DNA of 44,914 bases from CAKOSP01 sp964369845 (GTDB taxonomy: Bacteria > Bacillota_I > Bacilli_A > RF39 > UBA660): NCBI GenBank assembly GCA_964369845.1, contig CAYJFJ010000009.1:1-44914 (forward strand), written 5' to 3'. The notes beneath the pieces were generated by a model that saw only the letters and a program-made list of their open reading frames with translations, did not search any database and was not told the origin of the DNA. Position numbers and translations under genes: made by a program. Below are positions 16,582 through 24,467 of this stretch, in pieces (the first letter of the stretch is position 1; every line of letters begins with the position of its first letter).

Positions 16582-17379
16582 ATGTTAAATTTAAGAGTTC
16601 CTCAATATAGAGGACATCGCTTTTGGAATTTATCTACTAAAGACGGCTCAATAATAGTAAACTCTACAGATGAAATTTTAGTGTTTGGTAGATACATTAA
16701 TTACAAAATGGAATATCCGTTTTATATTAATGCAAAATTAGTTATTGCTAATGATTTTTATGATGTGCTCAAATATGTATTTGATTACCCAATAGCATTT
16801 AACTTAAAAAAAGAAAATGAAGATATTTATTCTGAAGAACAGTTGCATTTTATTAATTTAATGAAGGAAAAGTGTATAAAAGATGGTCTTTTTAATATAA
16901 AGGAGAAAAATAGATATGTTTCAGAAGAACTTCAAAAAAGAGGATATACTCATTTATTTGATGAAGTAAAAGATTATCATATTTTCGAAGAAAGTATAGC
17001 TAAAAAAATACCTCAGTATCATAGTGATAAAAAGTTTAAATTTTATGACCCTGTTACTGGGGAGTTAACTACACATTATGAAAGTTTTATATTTGCTTTT
17101 GAAGATTATTTAAGTTATTCATTATATTATGAATATAATGTTTTAAATGATGAAGATCATTGCCATGATTTTCAATCAATAGTAATAGCAGTTTTTTATT
17201 ACCCAGATACTTTTAATATCACTAAAAAGCAAAAAAAATATTTTTCTTCAGTAGAACTTACTTTTATAGATAGACTTTTAGAAAAATGTAAACAAGATAA
17301 TTTACATGATATTGAAATTAATGATTTGTATATTAACGATGAACTTGTTAAGCGTAATATGAACCACTTAATAAAATAA
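16582..17379 (+). CDS. Hypothetical protein with internal duplication
   Basis: 265 residues, soluble. Two halves are related: residues about 55-110 (DFYDVLKYVFDYPIAFNLKK ... FINLMKEKCIKDGLFNI ... SEELQKRGYTHL) and about 205-262 (DFQSIVIAVFYYPDTFNITK ... FIDRLLEKCKQDNLHDI ... NDELVKRNMNHL). The repeat unit is helical with a conserved Cys-Lys pair and ends in a His-Leu. No known family was recognised. Start 16582 follows AGGTGA; a GTG at 16525 overlaps the likely promoter region. It is isolated between the DUF1266-like gene and the adhesin. Confidence 0.5.
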   Translation: MLNLRVPQYRGHRFWNLSTKDGSIIVNSTDEILVFGRYINYKMEYPFYINAKLVIANDFYDVLKYVFDYPIAFNLKKENEDIYSEEQLHFINLMKEKCIKDGLFNIKEKNRYVSEELQKRGYTHLFDEVKDYHIFEESIAKKIPQYHSDKKFKFYDPVTGELTTHYESFIFAFEDYLSYSLYYEYNVLNDEDHCHDFQSIVIAVFYYPDTFNITKKQKKYFSSVELTFIDRLLEKCKQDNLHDIEINDLYINDELVKRNMNHLIK

Positions 17380-17411
17380 TAATATTGTCGATTTTTGTCG
17401 GCTTTTTTTTA

Positions 17412-17439
17412 TTGACTTTTCTATATTTTCCTTTAGAAT
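17412..17439 (+). promoter_or_regulatory. Promoter of the adhesin-sortase operon
   Basis: TTGACT (17412-17417), 16-base spacer, TAGAAT (17434-17439). Transcription would start near 17445, giving a leader of about 70 bases. Confidence 0.6.
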
Positions 17440-17463
17440 AATTTGCATGTCTTAAGTGACGCA

Positions 17464-17497
17464 GGTAGTATATGTTTTTATGCTACCTTTTTCTTTT
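17464..17497 (+). promoter_or_regulatory. Terminator-like hairpin in the adhesin leader (possible attenuator)
   Basis: GGTAGTATA (17464-17472) pairs with TATGCTACC (17479-17487) around a six-base loop and is followed by a T-rich run. It lies between the promoter and an unusually strong ribosome site (AGGGGGG, 17502-17508). A terminator in this place suggests conditional expression of the adhesin. I could not fit it to a known riboswitch. Confidence 0.5.
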
Positions 17498-17513
17498 GTT
17501 CAGGGGGGAATTT

Positions 17514-19022
17514 ATGAAGAAAATATTATTTATAGCTTTTTGTTTATTGTTATCTATAAACGTTGAAGCTAGTCAAACATCATCACTTTTTCAAAGTAGA
17601 GTAGATGGTTATTATTATGAAAGGAGTGGCGATGATTCTGTAAAACATTTACAGCTTTCTTCTTATTTATTAGATAATGAAACTGCTTATTGTATAGAAC
17701 CTGTTGTGTCAATTAAAACGGATGATTATTTTTTTACAGAAGATATATATGGAGCTACTGCCTATAGTGAAGAAGTTATCGAGAAAATATCACTATATGC
17801 ATATTATGGTTATAGTTATCGTGATAATTTATCACTTGATTATCTAGCTGCTACGCAAAAACTTATTTGGGAAAGTGTTTCTAATTATAAATTTGAATTT
17901 TATACAGAAAATTATAAAAATGGTAATTACATTGATTTATCTGAAGAGATTACTGAAATTCAAAATAAGGTTGATAATCATTATGTAGTACCTTCTTTTA
18001 ATAATCAGAATTTTGTTTTGCAGAAGGGTGAAGTACTTGAAATAGAAGATTTGAACTCTGTGTTAAATAATTTTGATTTAATTGACACTGATTCTAATAT
18101 AACAATTGATGATAATAAAATTGTTATAACTGGAAATGAAAGTGGTGAGTTCGAACTTCTTTTTAAGAAAAAAAATTATGAGAACAATCCTACACTAATT
18201 CATTATAGTAGCGATAGTCAAAAAATGATAACTAAAGGATTTGTAGAAGATGTTTATTTTAGCATTACATATAAAGTCATCGATTCATCATTTGTCATAA
18301 ATAAATATGGAGAATCTTATGCTTTTGATAATAACTTAGTATTATATACTGATGTTCCTTTAGAAAATGTATCGTTTGAAATTTATGCCTTAAACGATAT
18401 TTATAGTTTAAATGGTAATTTTATTTATGGAGAAAATGAATATATAACAAGTGTTACCACTAATGAAGATGGACAAGCGGTAATAAATGATTTAATAGTT
18501 GGCAACTACTATATGATTGAAATTTCAACTCAACATGATCACTTATTAATTGATGATTATATTTATTTTGATTTAGAATTGTCTGATGGTGTAATACATA
18601 GTGAAGTAAATATATATAATAAATATAAAAAAGGAAGTTTCGAATTATTTAAGTATGATGTTGCTACTGGTGCGGGAGTGCCTGGTACTTTAATCGAAGT
18701 ATACACAACTGATAATCTTCTAGTGTATAGTGGACTTACTAATGATGATGGGTATATTAAATTAGATGCTTTACCTGTAGGCGACTATTTTTATAAAGAA
18801 GTTACTCCAGCAGAAGGGTATGTGTTAAATAGTAATCATTTTTATTTTACTATTACCAATGATGAAGAGCTTATTAGTGAATCATTGTTAAATGAAAAAA
18901 TTATTGAAATACCTGACACTGAAATTAATGACTCTAGTGATGTTATTGTACTTTTAATTTTAATTAGTAGTTTATTATTTAGTGGGGGCTTGTATGTTTA
19001 TTTTAAAATTTATAAAAAATAA
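17514..19022 (+). CDS. Thioester-domain (TQXA) adhesin with SpaA repeat and LPxTG-like sorting signal
   Basis: 502 residues. A signal peptide (1-19) is followed by a thioester domain: Cys60 in AYCIEP and Gln115 in AATQKLIWE are the pair that forms the internal thioester used to bond covalently to host or other surfaces. A middle region (about 150-265) and a Cna/SpaA-like domain with EVTPAEGYVLN (about 375-455) follow. The end is IPDTE (466-470), a membrane helix and a basic tail, which fits a sortase signal. The sortase gene overlaps it. Start 17514 sits behind a six-G ribosome site. Confidence 0.85.
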   Translation: MKKILFIAFCLLLSINVEASQTSSLFQSRVDGYYYERSGDDSVKHLQLSSYLLDNETAYCIEPVVSIKTDDYFFTEDIYGATAYSEEVIEKISLYAYYGYSYRDNLSLDYLAATQKLIWESVSNYKFEFYTENYKNGNYIDLSEEITEIQNKVDNHYVVPSFNNQNFVLQKGEVLEIEDLNSVLNNFDLIDTDSNITIDDNKIVITGNESGEFELLFKKKNYENNPTLIHYSSDSQKMITKGFVEDVYFSITYKVIDSSFVINKYGESYAFDNNLVLYTDVPLENVSFEIYALNDIYSLNGNFIYGENEYITSVTTNEDGQAVINDLIVGNYYMIEISTQHDHLLIDDYIYFDLELSDGVIHSEVNIYNKYKKGSFELFKYDVATGAGVPGTLIEVYTTDNLLVYSGLTNDDGYIKLDALPVGDYFYKEVTPAEGYVLNSNHFYFTITNDEELISESLLNEKIIEIPDTEINDSSDVIVLLILISSLLFSGGLYVYFKIYKK

Positions 19023-19590
19023 GACTATTGATTTCATTTTGTTTTTATTTTTAGTTGTGAGCATTTTATGTATATTGTATTTTATTTTTGATTTTGTTGA
19101 GGATACTAATAAATCTGAAACAGAAAATACAACTATTACTAATACTTTGAAATATGATTACAGTGGTGATGGTAATTTTAGTGTATCTAGTTTAAGTTTT
19201 AAATATGATTTATTACTTGATATACCTAGTATTGATTTTAAAAGAGGGCTTTATTTATTTGATTCAGAGTTTAATAATGTTGATGAAAATCTAGAGTTAA
19301 TTGAAGGTAGCTCTTTACCTAATAATGATGATGGAATTACTATTATTGCAGGTCATACTGGTAGTGGTGATAATGCATACTTTAATAATTTGTCAAGTCT
19401 TTTTATAGGAGCTACTGCGAAATTGTTTTATGATGGAATATGGTATCAGTATATTTTAGAAAATGTGATTGAAATTGATAAAAACGGATATTTCTTAATT
19501 AATGAAAATTATCGACCTAATACACTTTTGTTAATTACTTGTAAAAGTAATTCTGATAAACAAGAAGTATATGTTTTTAACAAATATTAA
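18994..19590 (+). CDS. Sortase with atypical active site
   Basis: 198 residues. An N-terminal anchor helix (about 11-33) leads to a sortase beta-barrel with catalytic His121 in IIAGHTG and Cys183 in LLITCKS. The third catalytic residue, an Arg a few positions after the Cys strand, is not visible. That region reads SDKQEVYVF, with Lys189 and Gln190. It presumably attaches the upstream adhesin through IPDTE. The ATG at 18994 follows GGGGG and lies inside the adhesin gene (29-base overlap). The class is uncertain, A or D-like by size. Confidence 0.85.
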   Translation: MFILKFIKNKTIDFILFLFLVVSILCILYFIFDFVEDTNKSETENTTITNTLKYDYSGDGNFSVSSLSFKYDLLLDIPSIDFKRGLYLFDSEFNNVDENLELIEGSSLPNNDDGITIIAGHTGSGDNAYFNNLSSLFIGATAKLFYDGIWYQYILENVIEIDKNGYFLINENYRPNTLLLITCKSNSDKQEVYVFNKY

Positions 19591-19655
19591 AATGTATATT
19601 GTTAATACTAATAATGCTCCTAATGTAAAAAGTGTGAAAATATTAAAAAATATTA

Positions 19656-19683
19656 TTGATTTTTTTTTAGGATATGTTATACT
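19656..19683 (+). promoter_or_regulatory. Promoter of the TasA-SipW unit
   Basis: TTGATT (19656-19661), 16-base spacer, extended -10 TGTTATACT (TATACT 19678-19683). Confidence 0.6.
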
Positions 19684-19727
19684 TTAAACATAGCCTAGAG
19701 AGTATTAGGTTTATATAGGAGTAGAAG

Positions 19728-20315
19728 ATGAGAGCAAACAGATTATCAATATTAGCAATTTTAATTACAGTTATGTCAACAAGTGTGGCATATGCTTCAC
19801 TAAGTCAAACTTTACAAATAAATGGATCTGCCACTGTTCAATCTTCTGCGTGGAACGTGCATTTTGAAAACATTTCAGAAGCAACTATTGATAACTCATT
19901 AATTGCATCTGTTGGGGGTACACCTCAGCTAAGTCCTGATAATACGGTTATTACAAATGTTAATGCTACTTTTCAAGGTGGACCTGCTGAAATTAGTTAT
20001 ACTTTAGATGTAGTTAATGATGGTACATTAGATGCTAAATTAGCTAGTATCGTGTTTTCAGAATTAGAGTGTGTAGCTTTTGATGTTCCAGTGGGAGAAG
20101 AAGCTCTTGCAACATCATTTGCTAGTGATGTGTGTAGTAACATGACTTACGATTTAACCTATAGTAATGGTACTGATATTACTATAGATGATACTTTAAA
20201 CGTTTCTGAATCAAAAGAACTTAAGTTTACATTGTCATTTAATCGTGCAGGTGATGCACCTTATAGAGTTAGAGTTAATAATATAAATGTTAACTTAAAT
20301 TATGCTCAACAATAA
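19728..20315 (+). CDS. TasA/camelysin-like secreted protein 1
   Basis: 195 residues. The signal region ends YASLSQTLQINGSATVQ, the form cut by SipW-class peptidases, with cleavage likely after Ala23. The mature part is a beta-rich camelysin/TasA-like domain with one disulfide candidate (C115 and C136). TasA-type proteins polymerise into extracellular fibres by strand exchange near the new N-terminus. It ends NLNYAQQ, matching the paralogue 52 bases downstream. It is the first gene of a unit that also encodes the likely processing peptidase. Confidence 0.8.
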   Translation: MRANRLSILAILITVMSTSVAYASLSQTLQINGSATVQSSAWNVHFENISEATIDNSLIASVGGTPQLSPDNTVITNVNATFQGGPAEISYTLDVVNDGTLDAKLASIVFSELECVAFDVPVGEEALATSFASDVCSNMTYDLTYSNGTDITIDDTLNVSESKELKFTLSFNRAGDAPYRVRVNNINVNLNYAQQ

Positions 20316-20367
20316 TGGTATATACCAAAAAGGTTTATATATATAATATTAAAAGAAGGAGGATATT

Positions 20368-20943
20368 ATGAAGTCAGAAAAACAAGCGAAAATTTTAGCT
20401 GTTATAGCTATTACTTTAGCAATCGGAGGTCTTTCAATAGGGTTTGCAGCTTTCTCACAAACATTAACTATTAATGGTAGTGCAACTGTTCAAGCTTCAA
20501 ATTGGGATGTACATTTTCAATCTATAAGTGGACCTACTTTAACTGGAACAGCTACTCAAGTAACTGCACCAACTGTTGATGCTTCGACTACTGTTATTTC
20601 AGCTTATGATGTTACATTTGTAACTCCAGGTGATTCTGTGTCATATGATGCCGTAATTATAAATGATGGTACATTTGATGCTGAAGTTAGTAGTATCTCT
20701 GTAGGTGCTCCTACATGTTCACCTGCTGGTGATTCAGCTACTAACGTATGTGCTAACGTTACTCATACTATTACATATGCTGATGGTTCTGCAATTACTG
20801 CTGATGACCTTTTAGCTGCTGGTGATACTGTTACTGTTAGAATTACATTAACATATGCTGCTGATACAACAAGTGCAGAGCTTCCTACTGAAGACGTAAC
20901 TGTTGGTGGATTAGCATCTACTATTTCTTATGCTCAAGCATAA
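20368..20943 (+). CDS. TasA/camelysin-like secreted protein 2
   Basis: 191 residues, a paralogue of the preceding protein. Shared features are the post-signal FSQTLTINGSATVQ, the following NWDVHFQSIS, the ND-GTxDA strand, a Cys pair (C117, C128, closer than in the first copy) and the ending ISYAQA. Its ribosome site (AAGGAGG) is stronger than that of the first copy, suggesting it is the major subunit. Codons are noticeably richer in GC than those of its neighbours, as expected for an abundant Ala/Thr-rich fibre protein. Confidence 0.8.
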   Translation: MKSEKQAKILAVIAITLAIGGLSIGFAAFSQTLTINGSATVQASNWDVHFQSISGPTLTGTATQVTAPTVDASTTVISAYDVTFVTPGDSVSYDAVIINDGTFDAEVSSISVGAPTCSPAGDSATNVCANVTHTITYADGSAITADDLLAAGDTVTVRITLTYAADTTSAELPTEDVTVGGLASTISYAQA

Positions 20944-20984
20944 TAGTAAAAAAATTTAATAATTTAGTACAAGAAGGTGTAAAG

Positions 20985-22124
20985 ATGAAAATTAGTTATA
21001 TAAAAATTTGTGTAGTTAATATTACTCTTCTTGTCCTAGCTTTATTAAATATTTTTATATTTAATATAGAAAATTTATATATAATTGCAGCAGTACTTAT
21101 TATTTATACAGTAATTGTAAAATTAATGATAGGATATGAAAAAAGTAGGTCACGCTTTATAAGAGATGTTATGATGACATTATTTATTTATATAATGCTT
21201 TATCATATATTAACTTATGTTGGTGGCGTATTTATTGGTTTTTTAAGGTCTAGTTACAATTTATCTTTTTTAGGAATTATAAGGAATGTTATACCTCTTT
21301 TAATAGTTATAATTGCTATTGAATTGTTAAGGTATATGCTTATTAAAAAAAGTTCTGGGAATAATTATTTGTTAGTATTTACTACTTTAGTTTTTATTAT
21401 AATAGATTTATTATTAATATCTAAATTATACTCTGCAGCTTCTTTAAAAGATATGGTAAGTTTAATAGCTTTATCTATTATTCCATCTATAAGTAAAAAC
21501 ATTTTTTTGTCATATTTATCATACAAACATAGTTATGTTCCTTCAATTTTTTATAGAATATTGATGGAATTAATTGTATTTGTAGTACCAATTTTTCCTG
21601 ATTTTAATGAATATGTAACTGCAGTATTATATTTTGTAGTTCCTATAATTATTATGGCAATTGTTATGACTACATATAGAAAAAAAGAAAAGCAGATTGA
21701 AAGTACACTTAAGAAAAGATATGTTTCTAAAATATCTGTAGTAGTACTTGTTCTAGTTATGATTGTAACGGTAATTCTTACTAGTGGTATGTTTAAGTAT
21801 TATGTACTATCAATTGGCTCGGGTTCTATGAAACCTACCCTGAATGTCGGGGATGTTGTTGTTGTTGAAAAATATAACGAAGATGATTATGCTGATATTA
21901 ATATTGGTGATGTTTTAATATTTACTATGTCTAACAAAACAGTTGTACATAGAGTTGTTGAAATAAATGAAATTAATTCTAGTTATACTTTTATTACAAA
22001 AGGTGATAACAATGATGAAAATGACAACTGGATTGTCTTAGAAGAAAACATAATAGGGGTTGCTAAACTAAATATTAAGTATATTGGTTTGCCAACTATT
22101 TGGTTAAATAATTTAATAAATTAG
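20985..22124 (+). CDS. SipW-class signal peptidase with large N-terminal membrane domain
   Basis: 379 residues. The C-terminal 115 residues are a signal peptidase of the ER/SipW type: nucleophile Ser281 in SIGSGSMKPTL, general base His322 in TVVHRVVEI (bacterial-type enzymes use Lys), and KGDNNDENDNWI (339-350). Ordinary SipW has one or two membrane helices. Here about 245 residues with some eight predicted helices come first. Its likely substrates are the two TasA-like proteins just upstream. It is 41 bases after TasA-like 2 and nine bases before the DUF5305-like gene. Confidence 0.88.
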   Translation: MKISYIKICVVNITLLVLALLNIFIFNIENLYIIAAVLIIYTVIVKLMIGYEKSRSRFIRDVMMTLFIYIMLYHILTYVGGVFIGFLRSSYNLSFLGIIRNVIPLLIVIIAIELLRYMLIKKSSGNNYLLVFTTLVFIIIDLLLISKLYSAASLKDMVSLIALSIIPSISKNIFLSYLSYKHSYVPSIFYRILMELIVFVVPIFPDFNEYVTAVLYFVVPIIIMAIVMTTYRKKEKQIESTLKKRYVSKISVVVLVLVMIVTVILTSGMFKYYVLSIGSGSMKPTLNVGDVVVVEKYNEDDYADINIGDVLIFTMSNKTVVHRVVEINEINSSYTFITKGDNNDENDNWIVLEENIIGVAKLNIKYIGLPTIWLNNLIN

Positions 22125-22133
22125 GAGGTGTGT

Positions 22134-23267
22134 ATGGCGAAGCATATTAAGTACAGTGGTGCTGAAAAAACTTTTTTAGTAAATAAAAAGAAAAAAAGAC
22201 TTAAAAAAGAAGCAAAAGTTATTTTTGCATTAATTTCTTTTATAATATTTTTCGCAATATCGTTTATTTTACTCAATAATTCTTATAATTTTGGTAATAC
22301 TAGTCAAATTATAAGTTATTCAGAAAAAGGAAGTAGTGGATATAAAATTTATCTTAAAGAAAATTCTGACTTTACTGAACTTTACTATGATGAAAATAGT
22401 GATGAGAATGCATTTATTGCTTCATTAATTAATTCAATAAATGTAAGTTTTAATTATCAATTTAATTCTGAATTTGATTATGATTTAGAATATAATTATG
22501 ATGTAACAGCTGATCTTTATATTACTGATCAAGATGCTGGAAATGTTCTTTTAAAAGAAACTGATGTACTTTTAGATAATCAAAAATTTGTTATTTCAAA
22601 CAAAACTTTTATGGTTGTAGAAAATGTTGATATAGATTATGATTATTATAATAATTATGTAAATCAATTTAAAAATCAATACGGGGTTGCAATAGAGAGT
22701 AAAATAGTTGTTACCTTTAAATTGAATTCAATTGCTGATAGTTCTTTAATAGATGATGATATTGTAAAAGATAATGTTCTTACTGTGGAAATTCCTTTAA
22801 GTGAACAATATGTTAATATTGCTATTGAGGCTAGTAAAATCGATAACAGTGAATTTGTTTCAGATGCTTTGGCTGAAGGTATTGTAGATAATACAATATT
22901 TGTTATAGCGGTTTCAATGGGAATCATTTCACTTTTAAGTTTAGTTTACGGTGGCTATATTACTTTTAATTTACTTGTTAAAAGAGATATATATATGCAT
23001 ACTGTTAAAAAGTACTTACGTGAATATGATAGAATTATAGTTACTAGTAGTCAGCCAGATTTAAATGAAACAACGTTTGAAAATAAAATTAGAGTAATGT
23101 CAATAGAAGAGTTAATTGATGCTCATGATGCTACGGGTAATCCAATTATTTATTATGAAGTAATTCCAAATGAGAAAAGTTATTTTATAATTATTCAAGG
23201 AAACATTTTGTATAAATTAACTATTTCAAGAGCATTCTTAGAAAAAGAAAATAATGGAACTGTTTAA
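22134..23267 (+). CDS. DUF5305-like membrane protein
   Basis: 377 residues. A basic N-terminus and membrane helix (about 29-46) precede an extracytoplasmic beta-rich domain (about 50-245), a second helix (about 255-275) and a cytosolic tail of about 100 residues. This layout and its position after a SipW-type peptidase match DUF5305 proteins of clostridia and archaea. A chaperone or anchoring role in fibre export is plausible but unproven. AGGAGGTG supports the ATG at 22134. The stop codon lies in the loop of a terminator. Confidence 0.65.
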   Translation: MAKHIKYSGAEKTFLVNKKKKRLKKEAKVIFALISFIIFFAISFILLNNSYNFGNTSQIISYSEKGSSGYKIYLKENSDFTELYYDENSDENAFIASLINSINVSFNYQFNSEFDYDLEYNYDVTADLYITDQDAGNVLLKETDVLLDNQKFVISNKTFMVVENVDIDYDYYNNYVNQFKNQYGVAIESKIVVTFKLNSIADSSLIDDDIVKDNVLTVEIPLSEQYVNIAIEASKIDNSEFVSDALAEGIVDNTIFVIAVSMGIISLLSLVYGGYITFNLLVKRDIYMHTVKKYLREYDRIIVTSSQPDLNETTFENKIRVMSIEELIDAHDATGNPIIYYEVIPNEKSYFIIIQGNILYKLTISRAFLEKENNGTV

Positions 23268-23282
23268 AACAGTTCTTTTTTA
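23257..23282 (+). terminator. Intrinsic terminator
   Basis: GAACTGT (23257-23263), loop TTAAA holding the stop codon, ACAGTTC (23269-23275), T-run. It separates the TasA-SipW unit from the AAA+ unit. Confidence 0.7.
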
Positions 23283-23290
23283 TTTTTGCC

Positions 23291-23319
23291 TTGTATTATA
23301 GATGGTAATTTGATATAAT
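23291..23319 (+). promoter_or_regulatory. Promoter of the AAA+ unit
   Basis: TTGTAT (23291-23296), 17-base spacer, TATAAT (23314-23319). Confidence 0.65.
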
Positions 23320-23344
23320 TTAAAAAGAATAAGGGTGTAGACAT

Positions 23345-24466
23345 ATGAATAATGATTTACTAGTAAATTATTTGTTGATGAAAAAAAGAACTTTGGTTGA
23401 ATATTCAAAGCTTTTTTATAAAATTTATGATTTTTCGGATCAAAATTTATGGAATAATGACCAAGAATTTGAAAGTTTGATTACTTCAATTTTGGATATT
23501 TATATTAACAAGTATTTTTTAAGAAACGAATCTGATTTAGAAAAAATAAATACAGCTAAGTTAGCGGAAAACGATTTTAAAATGACTTTGGCATTAGCTG
23601 TGGTAGTTGATTATTTTGGGAATAATTATGAAGAATATAAAGAAAAGTATAAAAAAAGTATTTATAATTTATCTTTAATTGTATATATAGTTACTAATAT
23701 TGATAAAAATGTTTCTTTTTATAACAAAAAAGGAGTTACAATAAAAAGTATTGTTGAGTGTATTAAAGAACTCTTCGAAACTGCTCTGAAAAACACAGTT
23801 ATAAATGATAAACCATTTATTTTTGAAACTATAGCAGATAAAATTAGAGACTTTGAAAGAATGGAATTACGTTTTTTTGAATCACTTAAAGATAGTGAAT
23901 CTTATTTAACTTTTAGTAAGTATGATAGTAGTAATTATTTAGTTAATTACATTTATGATATAAAATCTTTAAGTAATTATGAAGAAAGTGATGTTAATAA
24001 AACTAAAAATAAATTTGATGTAGATAGTATGTTCTTTCTAATAACGCTAGATCTTTCTTTAATTAATATTTTAAAGCTATACTCTAATAAAAGAGAGGTT
24101 CCTACTTTCTATATTAAAGTAAGGTCGGATATTTTAAAAGATAAGAAAAAAATAACAGATGTAATTAGTAAGTTTAATAATGTAGCAATTAAAGATAAAA
24201 TAGTTTTTATGATAGATTTAATGGATTACAAAGAAAACTATGCAGATTTTAATGTACTTGTATCTAATAAATATAAAATTTGTTTATTTCATGATATGAA
24301 AGCAGAGAAATATAATATATCACATTATAAATATGATATACCTTTATACATTGCGAATTATAATGATAATATAGAAAATATAAATAAAAAAATCACTTTA
24401 TTAAGTGAAGTAACAGAAGTTACTGAAGATAAGTTGTTTGACTTATGTGTAAGAGAGGAAATTTAA
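23345..24466 (+). CDS. Unknown cytosolic protein, first gene of the McrB-like unit
   Basis: 373 residues without signal or membrane segments. The N-terminal two thirds are helical. The last 150 residues alternate strands and helices (VFMIDLMDYKENYADFNVL, then YKICLFHDMKAEKYN), as in the end of a TIM barrel or Rossmann-like fold. I recognise no catalytic motif and no family. It lies two bases upstream of the McrB-like gene, so they are co-translated. That coupling suggests a regulatory or adaptor subunit of the AAA+ machine. Confidence 0.5.
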   Translation: MNNDLLVNYLLMKKRTLVEYSKLFYKIYDFSDQNLWNNDQEFESLITSILDIYINKYFLRNESDLEKINTAKLAENDFKMTLALAVVVDYFGNNYEEYKEKYKKSIYNLSLIVYIVTNIDKNVSFYNKKGVTIKSIVECIKELFETALKNTVINDKPFIFETIADKIRDFERMELRFFESLKDSESYLTFSKYDSSNYLVNYIYDIKSLSNYEESDVNKTKNKFDVDSMFFLITLDLSLINILKLYSNKREVPTFYIKVRSDILKDKKKITDVISKFNNVAIKDKIVFMIDLMDYKENYADFNVLVSNKYKICLFHDMKAEKYNISHYKYDIPLYIANYNDNIENINKKITLLSEVTEVTEDKLFDLCVREEI

Positions 24467-24467
24467 T

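Noticed and set aside
17440..17490. Cyclic-di-GMP riboswitch in the adhesin leader, suggested by TGACGCA followed by GGTAG
   Set aside because: The GGCAAACC half of the class I motif is missing and the leader is too short. Kept only as an unassigned attenuator.
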